Assembly: GCF_020423045.1 (NCBI RefSeq)
Contig: NZ_CP081943.1
Coordinates: 6,682,356-6,746,355 of the forward strand
Length of the DNA: 64,000 nucleotides
Direction: 5' to 3'
Source: Pseudomonas sp. MM213
Lineage (GTDB): Bacteria; Pseudomonadota; Gammaproteobacteria; Pseudomonadales; Pseudomonadaceae
Position numbers and translations under genes: made by a program. The notes beneath the pieces were generated by a model that was not told where the DNA came from, did not search any database, and saw only the letters and a program-made list of their open reading frames with translations. This document shows positions 8,800-19,180 of this stretch, piece after piece. Position 1 is the stretch's first letter. Each line of letters opens with the position of its first letter.

Positions 8800-9645
8800 T
8801 CAATTAGAGGCTTGGCTGCGGCGTGAAGCAGGCAGCAATTTGGCAATCGACGATCCGGCGCTGGCGGTGTGCTGGCCGAAATTCGCGTTATAGGTGGCGA
8901 TGATTTCGCCGGCGATGGAGATGGCGATTTCCACAGGCAATTTGCCTTTGACTTCGCCGATGCCCATCGGGCAGCGCATGCGTTGCAGCACGCTGCTGTC
9001 AAAACCACGGTCGCGCAGGCGATGTTCGAACTTCACCCGTTTGGTTTTCGAACCGATCAGGCCGAAGTAGGCGAAGTCGTTGCGCTTGAGGATCGCGGCG
9101 GTGAGTTCGAGGTCGAGCTGGTGGTTGTGGGTCATGACGATGCAGTAGCTGCCGGCGGGCAGGTCATCGATTTCATCCACCGGCTCTTCGGCGACGATTT
9201 TGCGCACGCCGTGGGGGATCTGTTCAGGGAATTCATCTTCCCGCGAATCGATCCAGCGCACCCGGCAGGGCAGGCTGGCGAGCAGCGGCACCAGTGCGCG
9301 ACCGACATGGCCGGCGCCGAACACGGCGATCTGCGCCTGGACCTGGCCCATCGGTTCGAACAGCAGCACGGTCACGCCGCCGCAGCACTGGCCGAGGCTG
9401 GCGCCGAGGCTGAAGCGCTCCAGGTGCGTGTCCTGCTTGCCGCTGGCGAGCATTTCGCGGCCGATCTGCATGGCCTTGTATTCCAGATGCCCGCCACCGA
9501 TGGTGTCGAAGGTCTGGCTGGCGCTGATGACCATTTTCGAACCGGCATTGCGCGGCGTCGAGCCGAGCTCTTCGATGATGGTCACCAACACGCAGGGTTC
9601 ACCGCGGTTTTGCAGGTCGGCGAGGGCGTCGATCCAGTTGTACAT
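8800..9645 (-). CDS. xdhC: Xanthine dehydrogenase accessory protein XdhC
   Basis: A 281-residue cytosolic factor that delivers and helps sulfurate the molybdenum cofactor for xanthine dehydrogenase. The N-terminal XdhC domain has the GSTPRNAGSKM and GGGHLE segments; the C-terminal domain is a Rossmann-like fold starting at FGAGHVGRALVPL. ATG 9645 (MYNWIDALADL) is preferred because GAGG lies five bases before it; a GTG two codons earlier overlaps that site. A REP pair separates it from xdhB, so cotranscription is likely but the hairpin may lower downstream expression. Confidence 0.93.
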   Translation of the reverse strand: MYNWIDALADLQNRGEPCVLVTIIEELGSTPRNAGSKMVISASQTFDTIGGGHLEYKAMQIGREMLASGKQDTHLERFSLGASLGQCCGGVTVLLFEPMGQVQAQIAVFGAGHVGRALVPLLASLPCRVRWIDSREDEFPEQIPHGVRKIVAEEPVDEIDDLPAGSYCIVMTHNHQLDLELTAAILKRNDFAYFGLIGSKTKRVKFEHRLRDRGFDSSVLQRMRCPMGIGEVKGKLPVEIAISIAGEIIATYNANFGQHTASAGSSIAKLLPASRRSQASN

Positions 9646-9680
9646 ATTCACCTCAACATTTCTGTTGTCTATCCGGGCCT

Positions 9681-9746
9681 AATCGCTAGCAGGCTAGCTC
9701 CCACAGTTGATCGCATTCCCCTGTGGGAGCTAGCCTGCTAGCGATT
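9681..9746. repeat. REP pair inside the xdh operon
   Basis: Perfect 26-bp arms at 9681-9706 and 9721-9746, the GTGGGAGCTAGCCTGCTAG class also found at 2699-2788. It lies between xdhB and xdhC, within a same-strand gene run. Confidence 0.93.
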
Positions 9747-9761
9747 GGCCGCGCCTCGGTC

Positions 9762-12161
9762 TTAGAGCGAAGCCAACTCGGTTTCGGTTTCAACGGCCTT
9801 CGCCGCCTTCAACTGCCGCATCTGCTCACAGCCCCACAACACCCGCTCCGGCGTCGCCGGCGCATCGATTTTCGGTTGATGTTTGTAATCACCCAGACTC
9901 GCCACGGCGTCCTTGATCGCACACCACGACGCGATGCCGAGCATGAACGGCGGCTCGCCCACAGCCTTGGAATGGAACACCGTGTCTTCCGGGTTCTTGC
10001 GGTTTTCCACCAGCTTCACCCGCAGGTCCAGCGGCATGTCCGCCACCGCCGGAATCTTGTAGCTAGCCGGGCCGTTGGTCATCAGTTTGCCCTTGGCATT
10101 CCAGACCAGCTCTTCCATGGTCAGCCAGCCCATGCCCTGGATGAAACCGCCCTCGACCTGCCCGATGTCGATCGCCGGGTTCAGCGAGGCGCCGACGTCG
10201 TGGAGAATGTCGGTGCGCAGCATTTTGTACTCGCCGGTCAGCGTATCGACGATCACTTCGCAGCACGCCGCGCCGAACGCGTAGTAGTAGAACGGCCGAC
10301 CACGTGCCTGGCTGCGGTCGTAGAAGATTTTCGGGGTCTTGTAGAAGCCGGTGCTCGACAGCGAGACCTGAGCGAAATACGCCTGCTGAATCAGCGCTTC
10401 GAACGTCAGGATGTGATCGCGAACCCGCACATGACCGTTGTGGAATTCCACGTCCTCTTCGCTGACCTTGTATTGCCGCGCGGCGAATTCCACCAAGCGC
10501 TTCTTGATGATTTCCGCCGCGTTTTGCGCGGCTTTACCGTTCAGGTCGGCACCGCTGGACGCGGCGGTCGGCGAGGTGTTCGGCACTTTGTCGGTGTTGG
10601 TCGCGGTGATCTGCACGCGGTTCATTTCCACCTGGAACACTTCGGCCACGACCTGCGCGACTTTGGTGTTCAAGCCCTGGCCCATTTCCGTGCCACCGTG
10701 GTTCAGGTGGATGCTGCCGTCGGTGTAGACGTGCACCAGCGCACCGGCCTGGTTGAGGAAACTGGCGGTGAAGGAAATACCGAATTTCACCGGAGTCAGC
10801 GCCAGGCCTTTTTTCAGGATCGGGCTGTTGGCGTTGTAGCGGCGGATCGCTTCGCGGCGCTCGGCGTACTGGCTGCTTTCTTCCAGTTCGGCGGTCATTT
10901 CCTCGAGCATGTTGTGCTCGACGGTCTGGTAGTAATGGGTGACGTTGCGCTCGGTCTTGCCGTAGTAGTTGGCCTTGCGCACCGCCAGCGGGTCGAGGGC
11001 CAGATGCCGGGCAATCGCGTCCATCACTTCTTCGATGGCGACCATGCCTTGCGGGCCGCCGAAGCCACGGTAAGCGGTGTTCGATGCGGTGTTGGTCTTG
11101 CAGCGGTGACCGTTGATGGTTGCATCGCCGAGGTAGTACGAGTTGTCGGCGTGGAACATCGCACGGTCGACAATCGAGTTCGACAGGTCCGGCGAGCAGC
11201 CGCAGTTACCCGCCAGTTCCAGCTGGATGCCGTGCAGGCGCCCGCTGTCGTCAAAGCCCACGTCGTACTCGACATAGAACGGGTGACGCTTGCCGGTCAT
11301 CAGCATGTCTTCGACACGCGGCAAGCGCATTTTGGTTGGCTGGCCGGTCAGGTGCGCAATCACCGCGCACAGGCAGGCCGGGCTCGCTGCCTGGGTTTCC
11401 TTGCCACCAAAACCACCGCCCATGCGGCGCATGTCGACGACGATTTTGTTCATCGACACGTCCAGCACTTCCGCCACCAGTTTCTGTACTTCGGTGGGGT
11501 TTTGCGTGGAGCAGTAGACAATCATCCCGCCGTCTTCAGTGGGCATCACCGACGAGATCTGTGTTTCGAGGTAGAAGTGCTCCTGGCCGCCAATGTGCAG
11601 CGTGCCCTGGATACGATTTTTCGCTGTCGTCAACGCGCCCGCTGAATCACCGCGTTCATGGGTGTGACTGTCCAGCACGAAATGCTTTTTGCGAAAGGCC
11701 TCGACCACGTCCAGTACCGGTTCCAGGTCTTCGTATTCGATCACTGCGGCCATGGCGGCTTTGCGTGCAGTCTCCAGGTCGCGGGCGGCCACGGCCATGA
11801 CGACCTGACCGACGAACTGCACCGTGTCGATGGCCAGCAATGGATCACCGGGCATCAGCGGGCCGATGTCTTTCAGGCCCGGCACGTCTTCGTGGGTGAT
11901 GGCGATGCGCACGCCTTCGAAGGCGTAGCAAGGCTTGGTGTCGATGCTGATGATTTTCGCGTGGGCGCGGTCCGACAGCCGTGCGTAAACGTGCAGCTGG
12001 TTCGGAAATTCCAGGCGGTCGTCGATGTACTGCGCCTCACCGGACACATGCTTGGCGGCGCTGTCGTGCTTGACGCTGCGGCCGACGCCGGTGGTCAGGT
12101 CCTTGGCGAACAGTTCAGCCAATTCGGCTTGGGTCTTCTCTACAGCGTGATGATTAGACAT
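9762..12161 (-). CDS. xdhB: Xanthine dehydrogenase, molybdopterin-binding subunit
   Basis: The 799-residue large catalytic subunit that oxidises hypoxanthine and xanthine to urate at a molybdenum centre. Family motifs are visible: GGGFGGKE (molybdopterin contact), the GGTEMGQGLNTK loop, and VGEPPFMLG, whose glutamate is the expected catalytic base. Length fits the two-subunit bacterial enzyme. Its ATG at 12161 overlaps the xdhA stop by eight bases, which implies translational coupling. The 640-residue frame on the opposite strand is a codon-bias shadow. Confidence 0.95.
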   Translation of the reverse strand: MSNHHAVEKTQAELAELFAKDLTTGVGRSVKHDSAAKHVSGEAQYIDDRLEFPNQLHVYARLSDRAHAKIISIDTKPCYAFEGVRIAITHEDVPGLKDIGPLMPGDPLLAIDTVQFVGQVVMAVAARDLETARKAAMAAVIEYEDLEPVLDVVEAFRKKHFVLDSHTHERGDSAGALTTAKNRIQGTLHIGGQEHFYLETQISSVMPTEDGGMIVYCSTQNPTEVQKLVAEVLDVSMNKIVVDMRRMGGGFGGKETQAASPACLCAVIAHLTGQPTKMRLPRVEDMLMTGKRHPFYVEYDVGFDDSGRLHGIQLELAGNCGCSPDLSNSIVDRAMFHADNSYYLGDATINGHRCKTNTASNTAYRGFGGPQGMVAIEEVMDAIARHLALDPLAVRKANYYGKTERNVTHYYQTVEHNMLEEMTAELEESSQYAERREAIRRYNANSPILKKGLALTPVKFGISFTASFLNQAGALVHVYTDGSIHLNHGGTEMGQGLNTKVAQVVAEVFQVEMNRVQITATNTDKVPNTSPTAASSGADLNGKAAQNAAEIIKKRLVEFAARQYKVSEEDVEFHNGHVRVRDHILTFEALIQQAYFAQVSLSSTGFYKTPKIFYDRSQARGRPFYYYAFGAACCEVIVDTLTGEYKMLRTDILHDVGASLNPAIDIGQVEGGFIQGMGWLTMEELVWNAKGKLMTNGPASYKIPAVADMPLDLRVKLVENRKNPEDTVFHSKAVGEPPFMLGIASWCAIKDAVASLGDYKHQPKIDAPATPERVLWGCEQMRQLKAAKAVETETELASL

Positions 12162-13608
12162 AAGCGGTCACCCGAGTCTCGATGTGCGGCGTTTGCAGTT
12201 CAATGAAGTATTTGCGCAGCAGGTTTTGCGCGCTGAGCAGGCGGTATTCCTTGCTGGCGCGGAAGTCCGAGAGCGGCGTGAAATCTTCGGCCAGTGCGGC
12301 GCAGGCGCGTTCGACGGTGGCGTTGTTGAACGGTGAACCGAGTAACACGGCTTCGCAGTTGGCGGCGCGTTTCGGGATGGCAGCCATGCCACCGAAGGCA
12401 ACGCGTGCGTCGGCGATCACACCGTTTTCCAGGCGGATGTTGAAGGCGGCGCAAACGGCGGAAATGTCATCGTCCAGACGCTTGGAAACCTTGTACGCAC
12501 GGAACAGTTGTTCGGCGCTGGCACGCGGCACGATGATCTTCTCGATGAACTCGCTTTCCTGACGCGCGGTGACGCGGTAATCGATGAAGTAATCTTCCAG
12601 GGCCAGGGTGCGGCGGGTTTCGCCCTTACACAGCACAATCTGCGCGCCCAAGGCGATCAGCAGTGGTGGCGAGTCACCGATCGGCGAGGCGTTGCCAATG
12701 TTGCCGCCGAGGGTGCCCTGGTTGCGGATCTGCAACGAAGCGAAACGATGCAGCAATTCGCCGAAGTCCGGGTACTCGGCGTTCAAGGCTTCATAGCAAT
12801 CGGAGAGGGCGGTGGCGGCGCCGATTTCCAGGCGATCGTCAAAGCGTTCGATGCGCTTCATCTCGGCGACGTTGCCGACGTAAATCATCACCGGCAGCGT
12901 GCGGTGGAACTGCGTGACTTCCAGCGCCAGGTCCGTGCCGCCGGCCAGCAGCCGGGCCTGTGGATAAGCGTCGTAGAGGTCGGCCAGATCGGCGACGGTC
13001 AGCGGCACCAGGCAGCGCTTGTCGCCGCTGTTGAGTTCGCCGATATCGGTCGGCGCGATGGCCTTCAGACGTGCAATGGTCTCGGCTTCGCGAGCGTCGA
13101 ATTGATCGGGTTGCTTGCCGCAGCAGGATTGCTCGGCAGCTTGCAGAATCGGCCGATAGCCGGTGCAGCGGCAGAGGTTGCCGGCCAGTGCTTCGTGCGC
13201 TTTATGCGAGTCCGGTTGTTCGCTGTTCTTTTGCAGCGCGAACAGCGACATCACGAAACCGGGGGTGCAGAAGCCGCATTGCGAGCCGTGGCATTCGACC
13301 ATGGCTTTCTGCACGCTGTGCAGTTCGCCTTGGTGCTTGAGGTCTTCGACGCTGATCAGTTGCTTGCCATGCAGCGACGAAACAAACGTCAGGCACGAGT
13401 TGAGGCTGCGATAGCGAATGTGTTCGCGGCCATCGTCATCCGTTTGCAACTCGCCGACCACCACGGTACACGCGCCACAGTCACCGCTGGCGCAACCTTC
13501 TTTGGTGCCGGGTTTGCCCACATGGTCGCGCAGATAATTGAGCACGGTCAGGTTTGGGTCCAGGGCGTGCTCGCTACGGAGTTCCTGGTTAAGTAAAAAC
13601 TGGATCAC
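12154..13608 (-). CDS. xdhA: Xanthine dehydrogenase, FAD and iron-sulfur subunit
   Basis: A 484-residue subunit passing electrons from molybdenum to NAD+. The N-terminus has one ferredoxin-type [2Fe-2S] site (CASGDCGAC), followed by the second cluster domain (CGFC and CRC), then a FAD domain with LLAGGTDLAL and GNIGNASPIGDS. The start is GTG at 13606-13608 with GAGG seven bases upstream. It is first in the xdhABC-guaD operon and divergent from the second GntR gene; tandem palindromes lie 60-100 bases before the start. Confidence 0.95.
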   Translation of the reverse strand: MIQFLLNQELRSEHALDPNLTVLNYLRDHVGKPGTKEGCASGDCGACTVVVGELQTDDDGREHIRYRSLNSCLTFVSSLHGKQLISVEDLKHQGELHSVQKAMVECHGSQCGFCTPGFVMSLFALQKNSEQPDSHKAHEALAGNLCRCTGYRPILQAAEQSCCGKQPDQFDAREAETIARLKAIAPTDIGELNSGDKRCLVPLTVADLADLYDAYPQARLLAGGTDLALEVTQFHRTLPVMIYVGNVAEMKRIERFDDRLEIGAATALSDCYEALNAEYPDFGELLHRFASLQIRNQGTLGGNIGNASPIGDSPPLLIALGAQIVLCKGETRRTLALEDYFIDYRVTARQESEFIEKIIVPRASAEQLFRAYKVSKRLDDDISAVCAAFNIRLENGVIADARVAFGGMAAIPKRAANCEAVLLGSPFNNATVERACAALAEDFTPLSDFRASKEYRLLSAQNLLRKYFIELQTPHIETRVTAYV

Positions 13609-13666
13609 GGAAGGCCTCGCAGACTCATTATTGTTGTTAACCGACTTGGACCGAATTTATCAGGTC

Positions 13667-13704
13667 TGACTTTGCGGTCAATGATTTTCTGACTTAAAGG
13701 TCAG
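13667..13704. promoter_or_regulatory. Two tandem TGAC-N6-GTCA palindromes, candidate operators for xdhA and gntR
   Basis: TGACTTTGCGGTCA at 13667-13680 and TGACTTAAAGGTCA at 13690-13703 share the same half-sites and the same 6-base spacer. Their starts are 23 bases apart, about two helical turns. The second is extended to CTGAC...GTCAG. They lie in the 266-base divergent region between xdhA and gntR; the binding protein is inferred to be the neighbouring GntR regulator. Confidence 0.55.
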
Positions 13705-13874
13705 GAAATAGCATTTTGTCGATCAACGACTCGTTCCTTCATTATTGACCCTTGCGGGTTAGCCTGCTTTTTGCGGGATTCGTGCCAAAAACCGCCGAGT
13801 GGGCACTCCGCCATGACCCCTCATGTGCGCTACACTGCGCCGCTTGTACAGATCGAAGAATTTGAAGGACACCC

Positions 13875-14534
13875 ATGACGTTCAAGGCGCCGGACAGCCT
13901 CGCCGAGCAAATTGCTCACCACCTCGCCGAACGCATCATTCGTGGCGAAATGAAGCCCGGGGAGCGCATCCAGGAACAGAAGGTCACGCTGGCCCTCAAT
14001 GTCAGCCGCGGCTCGGTCCGCGAAGCCTTGCTGATCCTCGAGCGTCGCCACCTGATCGCGATCCTGCCGCGACGCGGCGCGCATGTGACCGAACTCACCG
14101 CCCACAAGGTGCAGAGCCTGTGCGCGCTGATGGGCGAGATGTACATCCTGCTCGCCAATGCCGTGGCCACTGGCTGGCAAGTCCAGGCCGACCTGGCGCC
14201 GTTCGTGCAGATCCAGCAGCGCCTGACCGCGAGCTACGAGCGCCAGGACATCCATGCCTTCGTCGACGACAGTTTCAATGTGATGCGCGCCACGTACGGG
14301 TTTGCCAACAACCCGTACTTGCAGGAAACCGTCGAGAATCTGCAACCGGCCATGAGCCGTGCGTACTTCCTCGCCCTGGAGCAGCGCAAGGCCTCGATGA
14401 GCGAGTATCTGGAACTGTTCGAACGCTTGCTCGCGGCCGTGATCGCCCGTGACCATGCGCTGATTCGCACCGTGCTGACCGCGTATTGCCAGCGCAGTTG
14501 CGATCTGGTGATTTCTGCCCTGACGGACGCTTAA
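13875..14534 (+). CDS. GntR-family (FCD) regulator divergent from xdhA
   Basis: A 219-residue regulator with a winged helix-turn-helix (residues about 8-72, VSRGSVREALLILERRHLI) and a helical FCD domain. It sits between xdhA and smc as PA1526 does in P. aeruginosa from memory, and probably controls the xdh operon. ATG 13875 follows AAGGAC at a good distance. The stop is only two bases before the smc start, so smc may be partly cotranscribed with it. It is distinct from the GntR protein at 6568. Confidence 0.88.
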   Translation: MTFKAPDSLAEQIAHHLAERIIRGEMKPGERIQEQKVTLALNVSRGSVREALLILERRHLIAILPRRGAHVTELTAHKVQSLCALMGEMYILLANAVATGWQVQADLAPFVQIQQRLTASYERQDIHAFVDDSFNVMRATYGFANNPYLQETVENLQPAMSRAYFLALEQRKASMSEYLELFERLLAAVIARDHALIRTVLTAYCQRSCDLVISALTDA

Positions 14535-14536
14535 GC

Positions 14537-17500
14537 GTGCGGCTCAAGTGCATCAAGCTGGCGGGGTTCAAATCCTTCGTCGATCCGACCACGGTGAACT
14601 TCCCCAGTAACATGGCGGCGGTGGTCGGGCCCAATGGCTGCGGCAAATCGAACATCATCGACGCCGTGCGCTGGGTGATGGGCGAGAGCTCGGCCAAGAA
14701 CTTGCGCGGCGAGTCGATGACCGACGTCATCTTCAACGGTTCGACCAGCCGTAAACCGGTGAGCCAGGCCAGCATCGAGCTGGTGTTCGACAACACCGAC
14801 GGCACCCTGCTTGGCGAATACGCCGCCTATGCGGAAATTTCCATTCGCCGCAAAGTGACCCGCGACAGCCAGACCACCTATTACCTCAACGGCACCAAGT
14901 GCCGTCGCCGCGATATCACCGACATCTTCCTCGGTACCGGCCTGGGCCCGCGCAGCTACTCGATCATCGAGCAGGGGATGATCTCCAAGCTGATCGAGTC
15001 CAAGCCCGAAGACTTGCGCAACTTCATTGAAGAAGCGGCGGGCATCTCCAAGTACAAGGAGCGCCGGCGCGAGACCGAAAACCGCATTCGTCGCACCCAC
15101 GAAAACCTGGAGCGCCTGACGGACCTGCGCGAAGAGCTGACGCGTCAGCTTGAACGCCTGCATCGCCAGGCGGAAGCGGCCAAGAAGTATCAGGAATACA
15201 AGGGCGAGGAGCGTCAGCTCAAGGCGCAACTGTCGGCCCTGCGCTGGCAGGCCTTGAACGAACAGGTCGGCCAGCGCGAAGCGATCATTGGCACCCAGGA
15301 AGTCACGTTCGAAGCGCTGGTGGCCGAGCAGCGCAACGCCGACGCGAGCATCGAACGCTTTCGCGACGGGCACCATGACCTGTCGGAGCGCTTCAATCTG
15401 GTGCAGGGGCGTTTCTATTCGGTCGGTGGCGACATCGCCCGGGTCGAGCAGAGCATCCAGCACGGTCAGCAACGCCTGCGTCAGCTGCAAGACGATCTGA
15501 AAGAAGCCGAGCGCGCGCGTCTGGAAACCGAATCTCACCTGGGTCACGACCGCACGTTGCTGCTGACCCTCGGCGAAGAGCTGGACATGCTCACGCCGGA
15601 GCAGGAAGTCACCAGCGCCGCCGCTGAAGAAGCCGCCGCGGCGCTGGAAGAATCCGAAACCACCATGCACGGCTGGCAGGAGCAGTGGGACACGTTCAAC
15701 CTGACCGCCGCCGAACCGCGTCGCCAGTCCGAAGTCCAGCAGTCGCGCATCCAGCAGCTGGAAACCAGCATGGAGCGTTTGGCTGATCGCCAGAAGCGCC
15801 TCGGCGAAGAACGCGCCTTGCTTTCGGCGGACCCGGAAGACGCGGCGATCATGGAGCTCAGCGAGCAACTGGCCGCTTCAGAAGCCACGCTCGAAGACTT
15901 GCAGGCCAGTGAAGAAGCGCAGGTCGAGCGACTTGAGCAACTGCGTCAGGAATTGCAGCAAGCGTTGTCGGCGCAGCAACAGGCGCAGGGCGATTTGCAG
16001 CGTCTCAACGGGCGTCTCGCCTCGCTTGAAGCCTTGCAGCAAGCCGCGCTCGACCCGGGCACCGGCACCGCTGAATGGTTGCGCGAACAACACTTGGCGG
16101 ACCGTCCACGCCTGGCCGAAGGCCTCAAGGTTGAAGCCGGTTGGGAGCTGGCGGTGGAAACCGTGCTCGGTGCCGATCTGCAAGCGGTGCTGGTGGATGA
16201 TTTCGGCGGCTTCGATCTGGCCGGTTTTGCCCAAGGCGATTTGCGATTGCTCAGCCCCGCCAGCGATGGCGTGCGCGTGCCCGGCAGCTTGCTCGACAAG
16301 GTCGAGGCGCAGATCGATCTGTCGCCGTGGCTGGGGCAGGTCAAGCCGGTTGAAAACCTCGAACAGGCCTTGGCATTGCGCAGTCAGTTGAGCGCCGGTC
16401 AGAGCCTGATCAGCCGCGATGGATACTGGGTCGGCCGGCACTTTTTACGGGTGCGCCGCGCCAGCGAAGCGGAAAGTGGCGTGCTGGCTCGCGGTCAGGA
16501 AATCCAGCGTCTGAGCAGCGAACGCGAAGAGCGTGAGGCCACGGTCGAAACCCTCGAAACCCAACTTCAGAACCTGCGGGCGCAACAGCGTCAGCAGGAA
16601 AACGGTCGCGAACATTTGCGCCGTTTGCTGCAGGACGAAGCGCGTCAGCAAGGCGAACTGAAAGCCCAGTTGTCTGCCGGCAAAGCCAAGGTCGAGCAGT
16701 TGACCTTGCGCCGTACGCGGCTCGATGAAGAACTCACCGAGCTGGCCGAGCAGCGTGCGCTGGAACACGAAAACATCGGCGAAGCACGTCTGCAATTGCA
16801 GGAAGCTCTCGACGCCATGGCGTTGGACACCGAGCAGCGTGAGCTGCTGCTGGCCCAGCGCGACAGCCTGCGCGAGCGCCTTGACCGCGTGCGTCAGGAA
16901 GCCCGGCAGCACAAGGATCACGCGCATCAATTGGCGGTGCGCCTGGGTTCGCTCAAGGCGCAACACGACTCGACGCGTCAGGCGCTGGAGCGGCTGGAAA
17001 TGCAGTCCGAGCGTCTCACCGAAAAACGCGAACAGCTCAGCCTCAATCTGGAGGAGGGCGAGGCGCCGCTGGAAGAGCTGCGCCTGAAGCTCGAAGAGTT
17101 GCTCGACAAGCGCATGACTGTCGACGAAGAACTCAAGACCGCACAGATTGCCCTCGAAGACGCCGACCGCGAATTGCGTGACGCCGAAAAACGCCGCCAT
17201 CAGGCCGAGCAGCAATCGCAGTTGATTCGTGGCCAGATGGAAACCCAGCGCATGGAATGGCAAGCCCTGACCGTGCGCCGCAAGACCCTGGAAGATCAGT
17301 TGCTGGAAGACGGTTACGACCTGCACGGCGTACTCGCCACGCTGACCACCGAAGCCAGCGAGAAGGACGCCGAAGAAGAACTCGAACGCATTGCCGCACG
17401 TATTCAGCGCCTCGGCGCGATCAACCTCGCGGCCATCGACGAATATCAGCAACAATCCGAGCGTAAACGTTATCTGGATGCGCAGAACGACGATCTGGTC

Positions 17501-18025
17501 GAAGCGCTGGACACCCTCGAGAACGTGATCCGCAAGATCGACAAGGAAACCCGCAACCGCTTCAAGGATACCTTTGATCAGATCAATGGCGGTTTACAGG
17601 CGCTTTTCCCAAAAGTTTTCGGTGGAGGGCGCGCGTATTTGGAACTGACGGGCGAAGATCTACTCGATACAGGGGTGACGATCATGGCGCAGCCGCCCGG
17701 AAAGAAGAACAGCACCATCCATTTGCTCTCCGGTGGCGAAAAAGCCCTGACCGCATTGGCCCTGGTTTTTGCGATCTTCAAGTTGAATCCGGCGCCGTTC
17801 TGCATGCTCGATGAAGTTGACGCGCCGCTGGATGACGCTAACGTTGGACGCTACGCCCGGCTGGTGAAAGAGATGTCGCAGACGGTGCAGTTCATCTATA
17901 TCACCCACAACAAGATCGCCATGGAAATGGCCGATCAATTGATGGGGGTGACGATGCACGAACCGGGTTGCTCGCGTCTGGTGGCAGTGGATGTCGAGGA
18001 GGCGATGGCGATGGTGGATGCCTGA
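14537..18025 (+). CDS. smc: Chromosome segregation protein SMC
   Basis: A 1162-residue condensin ATPase that compacts and helps separate chromosomes. The N-terminal Walker A is GPNGCGKS (residues 31-38); long coiled coils with heptad Q/E/L-rich sequence flank a hinge around residues 515-650; the C-terminal head has the LSGGEKALTALAL signature and the Walker B MLDEVDAPLDD. The start is GTG 14537 (MRLKCIKLAGFKSF), the usual SMC N-terminus; an upstream in-frame ATG would overlap gntR. The 258 bases between smc and zipA are AT-rich and contain no gene. Confidence 0.96.
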   Translation: MRLKCIKLAGFKSFVDPTTVNFPSNMAAVVGPNGCGKSNIIDAVRWVMGESSAKNLRGESMTDVIFNGSTSRKPVSQASIELVFDNTDGTLLGEYAAYAEISIRRKVTRDSQTTYYLNGTKCRRRDITDIFLGTGLGPRSYSIIEQGMISKLIESKPEDLRNFIEEAAGISKYKERRRETENRIRRTHENLERLTDLREELTRQLERLHRQAEAAKKYQEYKGEERQLKAQLSALRWQALNEQVGQREAIIGTQEVTFEALVAEQRNADASIERFRDGHHDLSERFNLVQGRFYSVGGDIARVEQSIQHGQQRLRQLQDDLKEAERARLETESHLGHDRTLLLTLGEELDMLTPEQEVTSAAAEEAAAALEESETTMHGWQEQWDTFNLTAAEPRRQSEVQQSRIQQLETSMERLADRQKRLGEERALLSADPEDAAIMELSEQLAASEATLEDLQASEEAQVERLEQLRQELQQALSAQQQAQGDLQRLNGRLASLEALQQAALDPGTGTAEWLREQHLADRPRLAEGLKVEAGWELAVETVLGADLQAVLVDDFGGFDLAGFAQGDLRLLSPASDGVRVPGSLLDKVEAQIDLSPWLGQVKPVENLEQALALRSQLSAGQSLISRDGYWVGRHFLRVRRASEAESGVLARGQEIQRLSSEREEREATVETLETQLQNLRAQQRQQENGREHLRRLLQDEARQQGELKAQLSAGKAKVEQLTLRRTRLDEELTELAEQRALEHENIGEARLQLQEALDAMALDTEQRELLLAQRDSLRERLDRVRQEARQHKDHAHQLAVRLGSLKAQHDSTRQALERLEMQSERLTEKREQLSLNLEEGEAPLEELRLKLEELLDKRMTVDEELKTAQIALEDADRELRDAEKRRHQAEQQSQLIRGQMETQRMEWQALTVRRKTLEDQLLEDGYDLHGVLATLTTEASEKDAEEELERIAARIQRLGAINLAAIDEYQQQSERKRYLDAQNDDLVEALDTLENVIRKIDKETRNRFKDTFDQINGGLQALFPKVFGGGRAYLELTGEDLLDTGVTIMAQPPGKKNSTIHLLSGGEKALTALALVFAIFKLNPAPFCMLDEVDAPLDDANVGRYARLVKEMSQTVQFIYITHNKIAMEMADQLMGVTMHEPGCSRLVAVDVEEAMAMVDA

Positions 18026-18283
18026 GTCGGCGTCTGTAGGTTGAGTATTTTTTGTCCGTAGGACTTATTTACCTTCCTCTACTTGCTGGCTAATCGACAT
18101 ATTCGCGCAAGCCATTGTGACAGACGGTGTAAAGTTGCCTTTGGTCGTGCTAGTTTAATGTCAATTTTTCGTATACGTGGGCAAAACGCCTGTCAGAACA
18201 TAGAGTTGGCGCCACGTTTTAAAGCGGTTTACGAGTTGTAAACCCCTTATTTTTCAGCATTTTTTATAGAGGCACGGGATTAC

Positions 18284-19138
18284 ATGGAAATCGGTCTGCG
18301 CGAGTGGCTGATCGTCATCGGCATTATTGTCATTGCCGGTATTCTTTTCGATGGCTGGCGCCGTATGCGCGGCGGCAAGGGAAAACTGAAGTTCCGTCTT
18401 GATCGAAGTCTGTCCAATTTGCCGGACGAGGACACCAGCGCCGAGCTATTGGGCCCGCCGCGCGTTCTGGATACCCACAAAGAACCGCAACTGGACGAGC
18501 ACGATCTGCCGTCGGTGAGCATGCCTGCCCGTGAGCCCCGTGAGTCGGGTTCCAAGCGCGGCAAGCGTGGCCATGGCGAGCCGTCGCAAGGCGATATGAA
18601 CCTCAGCCTGGACCTGGACGGCGGCCCGAGCTTCAGCAGTCGTGACGACGATTTCCCGGTTGATGCCAAGTCTTCGCCTTCGGTCAGCGACAAAGAACAA
18701 CCGCAAGCCGAAGAGGTGCTGGTGATCAGCGTGATCTGCCGCGACGCCGCTGGCTTCAAAGGCCCGGCGCTGTTGCAGAACATCCTCGAAAGCGGTCTGC
18801 GCTTCGGCGAGATGGACATTTTCCACCGTCACGAAAGCATGGCTGGCAACGGCGAAGTCCTGTTCTCCATGGCCAATGCGGTCAAGCCGGGCGTCTTCGA
18901 TCTGGACGACATCGACCACTTCAGCACACCGGCCGTGAGCTTCTTCCTCGGCCTGCCAGGCCCGCGTCATCCGAAGCAGGCCTTCGACGTGATGGTGGCT
19001 GCGGCGCGCAAACTGTCCCAGGAGCTGAACGGCGAACTGAAAGACGACCAGCGCAGCGTACTGACCGCGCAGACGATCGAGCATTACCGTCAGCGCATCG
19101 TCGAATTCGAACGCCGCGCCCTGACTCAGAAGCGCTGA
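18284..19138 (+). CDS. zipA: Cell division protein ZipA
   Basis: A 284-residue inner-membrane protein that ties FtsZ to the membrane in the early divisome. It has an N-terminal membrane helix (residues about 5-24), a basic patch, a charged linker to about 140, and a C-terminal globular FtsZ-binding domain (about 145-275). The start follows a GAGG-containing leader, and the order smc-zipA-ligA is the usual gamma-proteobacterial arrangement. Confidence 0.95.
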   Translation: MEIGLREWLIVIGIIVIAGILFDGWRRMRGGKGKLKFRLDRSLSNLPDEDTSAELLGPPRVLDTHKEPQLDEHDLPSVSMPAREPRESGSKRGKRGHGEPSQGDMNLSLDLDGGPSFSSRDDDFPVDAKSSPSVSDKEQPQAEEVLVISVICRDAAGFKGPALLQNILESGLRFGEMDIFHRHESMAGNGEVLFSMANAVKPGVFDLDDIDHFSTPAVSFFLGLPGPRHPKQAFDVMVAAARKLSQELNGELKDDQRSVLTAQTIEHYRQRIVEFERRALTQKR

Positions 19139-19180
19139 TATTAGAACGGTGTGGATGATCGTGCCGCGACGTCCACACCC

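Noticed and set aside
9723..11645. 640-residue open frame opposite xdhB
   Set aside because: High-GC codon bias leaves the antisense frame open; the sense strand has clear enzyme motifs and the antisense peptide has no plausible domain.
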